Positions 22,060 through 34,526 of a stretch of 64,000 bases of DNA are shown here, in pieces. The position numbers and the translations under genes were made by a program. The number at the start of each line of letters is the position of its first letter. The stretch's first letter is position 1. The stretch lies in assembly GCA_947034885.2 (NCBI GenBank), contig OX344751.2, positions 40,515,082 to 40,579,081 of the forward strand, in the 5' to 3' direction. Origin of the DNA: Thuidium tamariscinum (lineage: Eukaryota; Streptophyta; Bryopsida; Hypnales; Thuidiaceae). The notes under the pieces were generated by a model. It worked only from the letters and a program-made list of their open reading frames with translations. It was not told where the DNA came from and made no database searches.

Positions 22060-22773
22060 TTGCAAGAAACACTTGTCCTTTTTTTTGTCCCCATGACCTT
22101 TACTAGGTAGTTTTTTGCTCATACATTTCCATCTTTTGTTTTTTTTACTTTAAATTTGGAATGAAGGTACATACAAAAGTTTTACATGTTGTGTAATTTT
22201 TTCGATTTTTTTCAATTATTTTACTGTCTTAAAACTACCCCAATTAGATGTCTACTTTGGTCATTTTGGAGGTTTTTAGTCCTATTTTTGACCCCAAAAG
22301 GAAAATTTTGGTCTGAAAATTGTCATAAATGGACCTCTAGTATAGATACACAATTCCTAAAAATATTTTTTGAAAATATAAAACTATCCAACTTCCACAT
22401 ATACTTAAAGTGCACTACCAAGGTACACTTGTACAAAACACAAAATATTTTTTTTGAAGATGAAATTTACTAAAGAAGAAGAATCTTTAATTTAGAAAAA
22501 ATATACTTTTCTATTTTATTTTTTTGAATATTTTTACTATTTTTAAAAAATCAAAGAAAAAGTGTCTATTTTCATTGTATTTTTCATTGTCCTTTTATTG
22601 TGCATAACTTTTAGAGATAAATTTTCTTAGATCTGAATTTAAAGAGACATAATATTCTCATTGCTCTTCAAATTATTCATATTTTATTTTATTTAAAAAA
22701 TTATTATTCCAAAAGTCTCAGGACTCATGGAATTAGGCCATTTTGAGACAAAACCAATAAGTGTTTCTTGCAA
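22060..22773. mobile_element. Non-autonomous element with TTGCAAGAAACACTT ends
   Basis: TTGCAAGAAACACTT at 22060-22074 is repeated inverted at 22759-22773, and the similarity continues imperfectly for roughly 25 more bases inward. The 714-bp interior is A+T-rich and non-coding. A further copy of one end (AAGTGTTTCTTGCAA) occurs near 49462, and a partial one near 25128, suggesting a dispersed family. Confidence 0.65.
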
Positions 22774-25457
22774 CAACCCATCTAAGAAATTACCTATCTA
22801 CACCATTGCATGTTAAATATGATTTAATTTAAAGGACATCCAGTAACTTGTCATACTTTAGTATTGACATTAGACTTCGAACCACAAGGATAAAATTATC
22901 ATTAAACAATACTTCCCATTTTTATACAACATAATTTCAGTGTAAAAAATTAGCATTATGATATAGAATATTCTCAAACAATATCCAAGCCATATGCATT
23001 TCAAGACTTTAAATGACATTAACAACTCAAATCTCTCAAGGGCCTCCTCCAAAACTATCTTAAGATTATTGATAAGCTAATTGAAGTGGAGACCAAGAAG
23101 TTTTATTAAGAAGTATCCAATTTATAAATCACTAGGAATTTAGAGGTTGAAAAATCATAGCTTCAAAGTAGTTGAGTGGGAAGTTCTATTATAGACATGG
23201 ATCATAGCATCATGAAAATTACGCAAAGATATGCATTTTCAAATGCACTCCTTGCTTAGACTTTATAAGACTATTAAAGCTTAGTAATTGAAAGAACCAA
23301 TCAGTCACTTAATATCAATACAATGTGGTCACAAAAATAGTTCACAATCGCCACATGTAACATTCCAAGTGGCACTCAACAAAGTTGTTCGCATCAAAGT
23401 TGAGCTTTCAATTATAACAAGGCAAACTTCAACTTGCACCAATTTCAAAAAGAGGTAGTATATATCATAGTCCCTTCCCTATATTGCCTAATTTCATCCC
23501 TCCTTAATCAAAAGTTTGTTCAAGTTCATTGATTAAATCATGCTCCTCAAAGAATCATTTGCATGTTCCCAAACAAAGCCTAGTGTGAAGCATTAGAGGA
23601 ATTTCAAGGTCTCCAAGAAACTATTTTAAGGTTGTTCCCTAAAACTATTCTCAATACTACAAACCAATCATTATTGGTCTAAATTTTTGAATTTTAAGAA
23701 AAACATGAAATTTTTTTGAAATTTTTAGAATGTATGAAAAAGCTAAAGAATGATTTTGATTACAATATTTGATAATAAACTAATAAAATTAATATATAAT
23801 AATATCTAACTTGGCATTTACTTGACTATATTAGATCATCGATGTGGCAACAATTCTAACATTCCCATGCTTTCAAAACAAGACTACAAGTCCAAAACAT
23901 AAAGACGCTTTTCCTAAACAAATTCCATAGGAATTATTAATGCATGATAGAGACATCAATGATCAATTGAGAGGTATTGAAGTAAAAAAGTTTGATGAAA
24001 TTACTAACAAACTCCAAAAGTTAAGAGAAATGCAAACCAAGTGGTTGGTAATTACCACATTCTAATAATATTTTACAAATATTCAAAGTTGGGAATATAA
24101 GATAGCTTATACTTAACATTAGACTATCCTTCAATGACTTATATTGAAGCAAAAAATGTCACATCTTTCATTGATTGCTTTTGTGAAGTTGTGATTTTGG
24201 ATCATGCAAGCATTCATTTGAAGTCTTCATTTTGGTATTAGAAAATGGTAAATGTTGCAACTAGGTGCTTCAACCTTCTAATGTGTGTAAAATGATATCC
24301 TTCAACAATACTAATAAAATTGATTAAAATAAAACTATGAAATAAAATAAAATATGGACAATGCTTCATATGCCACAGTGATTCATTATATAATAATTTT
24401 ACTAAAATATTAATATATTATTATATTTTATCAACCAATACACTATATTTATTGAGTACTATCTACCCATGTTATGCTTTACATCAATATTGGATGCCCA
24501 AACTGTACTAAAGTCTACTCATTAATGTTGAAAATAAACCCTTGTAAAGTGAGCAAAAAAAGAAATACATCAAATGTAATCAAAACATACTTCAACCAAC
24601 TTCAAGCTAAATCCACAAAATACTAAAAACATTGCAACTAAAACATAAACTTGGCCATGGTAAGAATATCTTCAATTACAAATTGTTGAGTCCTTGCAAA
24701 AAAAAAGCTACTGATTTAAATTCAAAAATATCCATAATATTCAAATATTCTAAATTTTGAAATAATTTTTTAGAAAATAAAATAAAATATATGGATAGTT
24801 TGTAGTGTACTTTGGAAACATGTAGAAATTGTAGGCAATTCACTATTTTCAAAAAATCACTTGTAAAATTGGGTGACTTTAATAAAACTCTTTGTATTCA
24901 AATTTGTATTTTTGAATCAAATACAATTTTAGGACCCTCAAAAATGGCCAAGGTAGATACCCAATTGAAGTCTAATTAAAAATAATAAATTAATATTTTA
25001 AGAAAAAAATCAACATTTAAAATTATTGCTTGTACCTTCACTTCAAGTTTCGTAGAAAATGGACAAATGAAGCTAAAGTTGAGAGATAAAACTATATGTC
25101 TAGGGTCAATGAGACAAAAAAAAAGACAAAAGTTTCTTGCCACCACCCTACCAATGGAAAATCCATACTAATTAAGGCTATCTAAATGAATAAGTTGCAA
25201 AAGATGAAGAAACATAACAAAGAATATGAACTAGCTTGAATCAATTTTATATGCATTAATCCTATGAACAATGACAACAAACATTTTCCTATACTTTTGT
25301 CTCTACACAAAAAGACATGCACATAGTTTAACACACACTTGTAGGTGAATATTTCCATTGTTAGCAAAGCTTTGTGAGAATTTCAATTGTCAACAAGGCT
25401 CTATTTCTCATAGCTTCATACCTATGCAAAATTGAAAATTGTCACACATTGAAACCC
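22774..25457. other. A+T-rich intergenic DNA, no gene seen
   Basis: No coding exon, RNA gene or bounded repeat is supported in this stretch. Poly-A and poly-T runs are common and frames are short. Confidence 0.6.
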
Positions 25458-25743
25458 CATTAAATGAAATTTGAGGACATTAGGAGATTACAAGTTCCTA
25501 GACTACAAGAACATAGTTTTTGCCGCAAGAACATGAATTCTATGAGGTCGAGACATTGCCATGTTTTTAAAAACAAAAATTGAAAATTTTAAAATTAAAT
25601 TTTTTTTTTTCATATTTCAAAATCTAAAATTTTTTTTAAATTTTTTTTTATTAGTGCTGGCCTAACAATTGCCAACAACATCAAGAGTTGTTTCAAGAAC
25701 AAACCTGAAACAACCCTATAATGCCCTCAAATTTCATGTAATG
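25458..25743. mobile_element. CATTA-end MITE, copy 1
   Basis: The left end CATTAAATGAAATTTGAGG and the inverted right end CATTACATGAAATTTGAGG bound a 286-bp element. Inside are a short phrase GTTCCTAGACTACAAGAACA, a run of T near 25600, and TGCTGGCCTAACAA. The same order of landmarks is found at 49750-50050 and 55750-56022. Confidence 0.8.
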
Positions 25744-26247
25744 CATAGGTCAAGTATAAATATAATTCAAAACTATTATCCCAAATTAGGCAAAGTGATC
25801 TATAACAACAATTCAAGGGACATTCACAAATAATGCAAATAGAATTCATAATACAAGCTATTCAACATTGCAAACACAACTACATGCAATGCATTATTCC
25901 CTTCATGTTTTCACAAAGCAATAAATTAGAGTGTCATAACAAACAAATAATATAGGCCAACCACAATTCTCCTATCAAAGGACCGTTTGTAGTTCCAAAA
26001 ATAAATGCTTTGAAAGGAGAGACAAGAATATAAGTCAAGACATGAACCTTCAATCTAAAAGGTAGGAACAATATTAAAGTACACACTCAAAACAAAGCGA
26101 CAAATATCAAATTCTAAACTTTTCATACAAATAAGTAGAAAGAAATTAAAGTCCTAAAAATCTAAAACTTAACTAATGCTGTGTTTTCCAAAACATGCAA
26201 GTTGGTGTCATCCACAGTGACACCTTTATAATTTAGGTACCATTCCC
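25744..26247. other. A+T-rich intergenic DNA, no gene seen
   Basis: Nothing recognisable between the MITE and the orphan reading frame that follows. Confidence 0.55.
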
Positions 26248-26778
26248 ATGTTCATATCTGTAATATATTCTGAAAAAGCTCATCTAGACCCTGAGCAAAT
26301 GATTCATATGCCATTCTATCACCCTAAAATAAAACAATTGTTATGGAGAGACCAAAAACCCACGCCGTTTGTGTGGTGCATTACATCTAATTCATTTGCC
26401 CATGACAAGGTAATCTTAAATTGCAAACTGGCTAAGTCCTACCTTGGAGAATCTACCCAACTGATTGAGACGTACAACGGAGATCATCAAGTTGCAGGGG
26501 AACCGATCAGAACTTGTTTGCCCCAATGTCAGACTGAATCAATTCCCACCAAGAATCTATTGACCAAGATATTGACCAAGACAGACATCTCGATCCCAGC
26601 CATACCAACAAAGATGCAAATGCAGCTACTCGTACCTGGTGGTGAGAATTTGCACGGAGCTTGCAAGCTTTTTTCCCTAGTTGACTTCACGGGTCTGCAA
26701 GAGAGAAAATCGCCACAGATTAGTATTCAAGATCGAGCATACCACTTCCGCAAACCAAAACCGAAACTCTTAACTTAG
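26248..26778 (+). other. Orphan 176-codon reading frame, function unknown
   Basis: This is an open frame of 176 codons in DNA richer in G+C than its surroundings. The product matches no family I recognise and has no signal peptide, membrane segment or metal-binding pattern. It could be a lineage-specific gene, an exon fragment, or chance. It leads directly into the G+C-rich island at 26780-27380. Evidence for coding is weak. Confidence 0.2.
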
Positions 26779-27379
26779 AACTCCAAGACCACCAAGACCG
26801 AGTGCACCCAGAGCAAAATGCATAACGCCTGACGGCGAAACCGGTGACAAGTACTGCAACAACTCACAATACAAGTTGCTCTCGTGCACGCAATTCGGAG
26901 AGGGCTTCCGATTGTCGGCAAGCCCAAGAGAGCCGAGACTTCACCTCGATTGACAAGCATCCGCACGACCCACCAATCGAAATTCGCAGGAGAGCCCGAA
27001 TCCGGCCTTCGCGAGCGGGGCAGCGCCCGCTGCGTTCCGCAAGATTGCACGGGCCAAGTGCGTGGAGTAGCGACGTCGGAGAACTAGGAAAGGGTTCCGT
27101 CGGCTCGGCGGGCGGCTCAGTCGGGAAGCTCGGCGTGCAAAGGACGGCACCAGCACTGCTACAGTAGGGCAAACACGAAAAATCTCCCCCAATCGACCAA
27201 TGCACGCGGCCTGGGCCCCACCTCATCTCAGCTTGCCAATTGCTGCAGACAGCTCTACAGGACCTTCCCCGCCCCCGAGATGGCTCCGGCACCCCGCTAG
27301 CCCCAGTTTACCGCCCGGCGTCCGCTCGTCTCTTTCCTCGTTACAATCAACTGGTGCACAAAAGGGCAGGGAGAACTGA
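26779..27379. other. G+C-rich, CpG-rich island without recognised gene
   Basis: About 600 bp stands out from the A+T-rich surroundings by high G+C and many CG dinucleotides. Several overlapping frames are open on both strands because of composition. None gives a product I recognise. It could be the 5' end of an unrecognised gene or non-coding RNA, a relic of inserted DNA, or unmethylated promoter-like sequence. Confidence 0.4.
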
Positions 27380-27585
27380 CCCCCTCGCTCGGCCGCTTGG
27401 GTAAAACACTGTAATTTTTTATTTTTCACACAAATTTTTTTTTGCAAATTTTGAATTCATATTTGCGATCAGAGACCGCAAATTAGCTAGGGGGTGATGA
27501 AAGTAGGGGTGATCACGGTCCAAACTAGGGGGCTTTTTGTTTTGATTGCACCTCTGGTAAAACATGGTAAGGCCGAGCGAGGGGG
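27380..27585. mobile_element. Short element with 15-bp inverted ends
   Basis: CCCCCTCGCTCGGCC at 27380-27394 is matched exactly, inverted, at 27571-27585. Weaker similarity continues inward: GTAAAACA occurs near both ends. The 206-bp interior is A+T-rich. No target duplication is apparent. It may be a small MITE or just a stem-loop at the island edge. Confidence 0.5.
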
Positions 27586-30500
27586 CCAATCCACCCAGAT
27601 CTGCACAAAACCGTGTTGGACCACGGTAAGTGCGCTGTAGCATCACTTCGAGGGTTCTTCACATCCGCAGAGAGGAGAAGGTTCACTGAAAGAATTGAGT
27701 CTCTCATGACACTTGTGTGTCGTGTTATACTTCGTTGAAGCAGTTCCAATTCAATATTTTTAGTTTTTTTCATTGATTTAAACACTTAAGGTTTCAAATG
27801 CATAAGCATTGTACGGTGGAAGCACCCGAAACCGTCCACATAAGGAATTCAGTATATTTGGAGGCAGCTTTTTCTAAAAATGATATTTTTCTAGTGTTAG
27901 CAAGTGAAAATCATGAATATTAAAAAAATAGATTTTTTGGATGTTGTATGTAATTTTTTTGATTTTTTAAAGTATTGGCTCCCTAGACCACTAAAATTGT
28001 GCAATAGGTGCACCCAAAACTAAACCCTACTAAAATCAGCAGTGAACCAATTAGATATTTATATGTGTCCTTGAAAGGCATCAGTCGATTAAAATCAAGC
28101 ATGTAGGGAACACATTAAAGGAACTCTACTGATGCAATTGGGTGAATCTACATTCTACCGCATGTCTGCATGGGACACGTTTAGGAATGTGTGTTTCTTC
28201 CTTATTATTGTTTGCAGATTGAGAAGCCGTTTCTAGATACCAAAACAACTTGCAAAGTGAAGTTCATGTAAAACAATAAAGCTGTATGAAGTTGCTAAGT
28301 GAACTCTTTGATTCGAGGTAGATGGAGAAGTTACTTTAACCTATAAAGGCATAAATGTCAAAAGTAAATGTTTTTGTCTCTAATTGATGATAAATTATTA
28401 TTTTGTATTATTTGGATTGAAGTACAACTATTCATCTTCATAATTTTGTGTGAAAAGGGGAGATCTATCTTCTACACTACTTTGATTTCTAATGAGTGCT
28501 TTGGGATTTTTTAAACCAATGATTCCCACAGTATCAAATAGATGATATCTATTTTCACCAATTCTTCCTATAAGGATTAATAAGGCAAGCTACATTTTCA
28601 ATATCTACTAAAGTATACTCAAAAATTCTTCTTTTGTCTCCAGTAAGAATGAATCAAGGCTTGCAAGCTTGCACTTGATAAGTTATAAGCCAATAATGAC
28701 AAGAAATGTCCACCCATCATCATCATCATTCAAAATGGGGTACATGTATTTGGATAAAAAACTAAGATATAAGATTGTCTTCATTAGTAACAATAATATG
28801 AGAGGAAGATTTAATTGAGAATAGTACAAAAAAACTCAAATATGGCACCAAACTCCATCTACTTCCAATTTGGATGCTATAAGGAATTTCATCCTATATT
28901 TTTGTCAAATCTAATTTAGATACCATATTTGCACATCTTTATGATTACCAATATTGATGATATGAAATATACACAATTTGAATATAGTATAAGAACCTAG
29001 AAGATCTTAGCATCAATGGGAGTCACAATATAAAAATTGTTCTTTGTAAATGAACAAAGGAACTACAATAGCAATTCTATAATTTCCAATGAATATGTGA
29101 CATGCAAGCTTCTACATCACTCAATAGTATTACCAACAATCCACAGCACTAGTACAATTCTTGAAGAACAAAATTTGAGAAGCTCAAGGATGGCTCAAAT
29201 TTGTCAAAGAGGGCAAAATTTCACCCAAAATTCCCTCACTAGTGACAATCCCAATGTCACCAAGTTTACAACATGAGATACAAATTCCAATATTAGCATT
29301 CAATATCTACATGGGGAATCACGATAAACTTTTGAGCAATTTTAGGAACTTGATGAATTGAATGAGGCCCTACTTGTCTCAAAGGCTTGTGAAAGAAAAA
29401 TTAAGCAAACTCATTGAAACCATAAACATGCTTGTTTGTGAGCCTACCACATTCAAATCTTCAACAAATTCATGGAAAGGAGTTTGAGGAGAAAAACAAA
29501 TTGTACCCTCTTTATTGATTGTTGATACACCTATAAGAATATTTTGAAATTTTATAATTTATTCACATGGTGTCCAAAAAATACATTTTGCAATACATTG
29601 AAATTTTTTTACTACTTTAAAATTAATGTTTGATTATATTAAACATTCTCAAATGCTATTATTGTCAATTATAAGCACATTTACTTTACATTAACTCCTA
29701 TAAGATGTAATCCATAATGAAACCGTCAAATACAATGTTTGAGCTAAATCTAGCCTTTTAGATTGTATTCAAATCTTAGACTTCCATTTTTAGTATGTAA
29801 AATATTATGAACTATCAATGCATTAAAAAAATTCAATCTATTTAGCAAAATATTGTTGTTATTATCATTTTGTAATAGAAAATAGAAATAACTTGGTAAA
29901 TAAATAAAAAATAATACAATTAATTCTTTAAATTTTTCAAGCAGTTTATGTAGCAATGGAGATTGGTGTAAAAATTTAGTAGTTATGTTTTTTATATTCA
30001 ACATGCAAAATATTCTTGCCAATGAGCTTTAAGCCAAATGTTATTATGACTATGAAGCTAAATTTATTGCTATAAATGATTGATACAATTTTTAAAATAT
30101 TTCTTCTTTGCAAAAAAATGATTTTTTTTAATGTTGATTTTTTTAAATTTATGGAATAATCAAATACTTGTAATTTTTAAAAGTAAAAGTAGCATAAAAT
30201 TATATCAATTGTAGTTTTTATTAGAATGATATAGTAGTTTTACATAAATTAAGGTTTCTATTAAAAAAATGTAATTTTATAATATAAATTAAAATCCTTT
30301 TCAAAAGAATTGACCGAAAAAGACACAATAAGGTGTAATTTGGATTTTGGCACTTAGAGCTTGGAATTACAATAATTTTTTATTACATTTTTTTGTTTAT
30401 TACTTTGAAAGTCACAATTAAAGTTGAGGTAGAAGCATCTATTTTAGAAATGTAAGGATCTTTAATTCTAAAGCCAAAAATGTCATTAGTGCCATTCAAC

Positions 30501-33432
30501 AACTTTGCCTCTTCATTTGACAATGAATCTTGAATGGATGATTTCCATCTATTTTTTGGTGCTTAAGAAATTTGGTGGTCTTGCTAACTCTTGAAGTTAG
30601 TTTGGATCATTTTTGGATTTTATGAGGGATTGAGTCACCAAATTATGAAGTAGAAATGGATTGCCTTGTCATGTATTTTGTTTTTTAGGCCCTTTTGTTT
30701 GCCATAATTTAAATTAGTCCAATAAAATCATCTTGGTTGCCAACATTTGTTTCTAACAAATGGGATATAGTTTATAAAGTTGAGTTTGCATTTTAGTTTG
30801 AATTTCTAGAAGAATTTTAAAATTGAATGAAAAACAATAACTAAAATTATGTATATAATACCATCATGTTTAGAATGTTTGTCATGTTGTAGTTATAGTG
30901 TCATTAATCATATTGAAAAAATAATTTATAAAGAAAAATTTCAAACTTCTGAAACCTTCCTAGAAGATCATAGTTCAAGTTTAGTATTAATAATAATATT
31001 TATTATAGTCAATCCTTTCTTTTGCATTGTTCTTCGATTCAAAAAAATAGTTGGATTCTTTTCCAAACACATGGATCCAAAGTTATTCTATTTCAAAGAT
31101 TGTAATTAAAAAATGGTAAGCTTGTGAATACGTAATGTGTATTGAACATTTTGAGAGATGTTTTGATTGTAATTATTGTATTACCCTATTGATTTTTAAG
31201 ATTAAAGGCTCATATTAGTATCTAAATGAAAATGAAATTTGGCAATAGTTGAAATTTATGAAATTGAGCAATAAAATGGAATTTAGCAATAGTTGATGTT
31301 GAATCCCGATTTTAAAAAATGTATAGGAAAAAATTGATTTTAGAAATAATATATCCTTGCCTAAAATTAAGAATGTATCATATCACTATTACTACTATAA
31401 AATACCATCACAAAAAACTACACCCATAGTTAAGTTGTAAATAAGTACATGAATAGAGTTCCTATCATTAAACTAACTTAAATTTTTTGGGGATCCTATT
31501 GGCATTTAAAAGATATATCAGGCTTTGTAAGCATGTTTTTCAAGGATATTTTATAAATACCATACTAAAGGCTACATTTAACATTTCCAATTAACCAATT
31601 AAAGTTGAAAATATTGATTTGGTAGATGATGAAAAATAAAAAGATATATTTTCTCCATACAAATCAAAAATGAAATTCCAAATTGTATATTGTCAAGAAT
31701 GCTTTTTTTCAACCTTAACTACAAAAGATGGTAAGCTATAAATTTTCAAAGCAATTATAATTAGGCCAAGGAAAATTGAATTCCTTATTGCTTTATTTTT
31801 TACCTATACAAAAAGCATTTAATTTTTTTTATTTGCCACATATGACAAAATTTTCCAAATTTTAAGTTCATATTTGCAATTAAAGGCCCTAAATTAGTTG
31901 TAGAATATTTTGTGACTAGAACAAAATTCATATATCCTCCCTAACAAAATGATGTAGAATATTCCACATCATTTGATGTTTTGGATGATATGATGTGGAA
32001 CACGTTGTATTGGTAGCTAAGATATAGCTAACTATACTAAATCATTTAAGCAATTTTAGAACAACCAAGGAATAATTTGAGGTAGTAGAAAGTTTTATCA
32101 TGTAGAAAGATAAGAAATATTGAGATTTTGAATATTTTGTAATTTTTTGGGTTAAATTGAGAATACTATGAATTTTAGGAGCCAAAAGTATTTTGAATCT
32201 ATAATTGATGTCTATAGTCTTCTAATTTGGCTCATAGCCAAATTGCTTTGCCACTCATTACTTTCTGTAGACTTTGGAACAATTTTAGACATGTGTCATG
32301 ACTTTATGTGTTCTAACCTTGGAAAAAAGAATTTAATCAACACATTCCAAGATTAAGTACCTACTCTAGTCTCAAATAGTTTATCCTATAAGTTGCCCAT
32401 ACTTGTTCATCTAGGATAGGTAGTTCTACCTTATAAAGACACTTGGAAAGTTCAATGTGAAAGTTGAACTAGAAAATGCATAGCATTGTAGCAAAAGAAT
32501 GAAAGGATTTGTTTATAACTTAATGATTATAAAATTAGTTAAGCAAATAGAAGATGTAGTTAGTGATTCAATGTATTGGGCTGGTAATTGGAATATGTTA
32601 TTGCATACTGATAGAATACAACCAAGAGAGAAGATCAACCATTCATAATCCATCCATCTATAGTTTGAGAGATCTCAATAAAATAAACGGGGAGTAGCAT
32701 CCATTTGCTAACTTCTTTCCATCTAGTAGCTAGAAACTCTCATGGGCTATTGATCATTTCACTTGGTGGCTCAATTGGAGGGTGCATATTAAGGTAGACT
32801 AGCCTTGTTCCATCTACAATTTATTTTTGTCACTCTATATTTGGCCCCATTTGTACCCATTCCATCATCCAAACCTGTTTAAAAATGAACCAATTCTATC
32901 TAGAAATCTAACAAAATCAATGCATTCATGTCATTTAGAATAATGTGGCAACAACTGATTGGTCAATACTTAGATGCTTATAGGGACATAAAAAGGTGGT
33001 TATGGGTTGTTATTAGGGTGTTCATGACCCTAATCATGGGCACTTTTGTAATATAGGGCTGAACATTTCAAAAATTCACAAAAATTATAATTTTGATCAA
33101 AAAATTATTATTCCAGTTGGGTTGATTTGTGAAACATGCACACACCTCTGAAAAATATGTGTCCCTCTTGAAATTGGCCCCAAGATATTCAGATTGCAAA
33201 TCTAGGTGGTAATAGGTTGGTCTACCTTAGTAGGCATAGGGCATCAGAAAGGTGCCAGAAACCCTCAAAAGGAGGAATCAACTCTTTGTCTTGTAGTGTA
33301 CATTCTTATATGTCGCAACTTGGCCTTTACCCCCAAATTAAAAGTATAGAAAATACTCCTCTTTTGAGTCCATTTTAGTTTATTCCTACGTAGGCAAATA
33401 TAGGTCGCCAAAGTAGCTCCAAAGTATTGTAG
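27586..33432. other. Long A+T-rich intergenic stretch, no gene seen
   Basis: Frames are all short, with composition typical of non-coding plant DNA. Poly-T-containing transposon-like fragments lie around 27800-28020. I find no exon with a family match. Confidence 0.6.
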
Positions 33433-33829
33433 GGTAGATGGCTCTAAAAGCGACACTTTAAGGGCTGATCCACCTTTTTCATACGTTTGCATGAATAGGA
33501 ATATTTATAGCTCATTTTTCAGAGAAAGAAAAATGGATGTTGAATGTAATACATGTGGTTTCATATTTTTTGAATCATTTTTGAATTAGTTATGAATTTT
33601 CAAAGATTTCTGTAGTAGGTACCTATTTTGACCATAGGTATCCCATAATCTGTCCCCCTGCAACTACTAAAACGATTTCTGAACTATGGAGGAAATGATC
33701 GGTTCTCAGAATAAAATAAAATAAATTTTCTTGATTCATTCAATAGCGACAGTGGTCCATTTAAAGATCAGCTCCCATCCATTTTACAACCACCTATGAG
33801 GCGGAGGGGCGCTTTTAGAGCCATCTACC
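33433..33829. mobile_element. MITE with 20-bp perfect terminal inverted repeats
   Basis: GGTAGATGGCTCTAAAAGCG at 33433-33452 is matched perfectly, inverted, at 33810-33829, defining a 397-bp non-coding element just upstream of CNX2. The end motif resembles the inner inverted pair of the element at 21744-22020. No clear target duplication is visible. Confidence 0.8.
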
Positions 33830-33849
33830 ATAGATGTGTAGCCTTCTAG

Positions 33850-34526
33850 CGAATTAAGACAAATATGTTCTGGGATCACTGGAGTGCAGACGTCACAGGT
33901 GACGGAAGGATTCTCTCGGATGAATAAAAGTCATCCAAACGATGGGGGTGAGTTTCCTGGCCGCCTTCTCCTTCAGCTGACTCCTCACAACGTCAGCTAT
34001 CTCGTGCCGTCGCTGTTTGTCCATTCCAATCCTGTCACCGTTCTTCATAAATTCCGACTCTCCTGGCAAATTGGTCGACCCAGCTTCGACAGAGACTGGT
34101 CGGTTTCACCACGCATTCGGTTTGAGCAGAGTTTTTTTTCTTAAAGTCTTGTTTCCGTAACGAAATTCTCATTCCTTTCTCAGATTCGATGCAATCACTG
34201 TCTCGGGAATCCAGGGATGCGCGGCGACGGTTAAGTAGCGGATTATGATACAACTCCTATGCTCTTACTGTCTTAGAGGAGATTAGAGAAGCAGATTACG
34301 GGAACGCTCATATTTAATTTCACCTTCGTAAATTGGCGAGTGTAGCTGGTGCTCTGTTTTCAGGGTTTTGAGAGTTGGAGCTGCGTTGTGGAGATTTGGC
34401 GATTTGTGCTTGAGTCGGTCGCAGAAGAATCGGAAAGTTTGTTGGAATTCGAGTGGTGTCTTTCTGGTTTTTGCTTAGGTGCAAAGGTCAGCTTCCTCTT
34501 ATGGTTGTGGCGGTTTAGGAGCCAGT
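33850..34526 (+). promoter_or_regulatory. Probable promoter and 5' leader of CNX2
   Basis: Composition shifts here from A+T-rich to mixed, with more CG, as at other gene starts in this window. A TATTTAATT stretch near 34310 could act as a TATA-like element. Several short upstream frames lie before the chosen ATG; one at 34349 overlaps it in another frame. No start site can be fixed from sequence alone. Confidence 0.4.
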
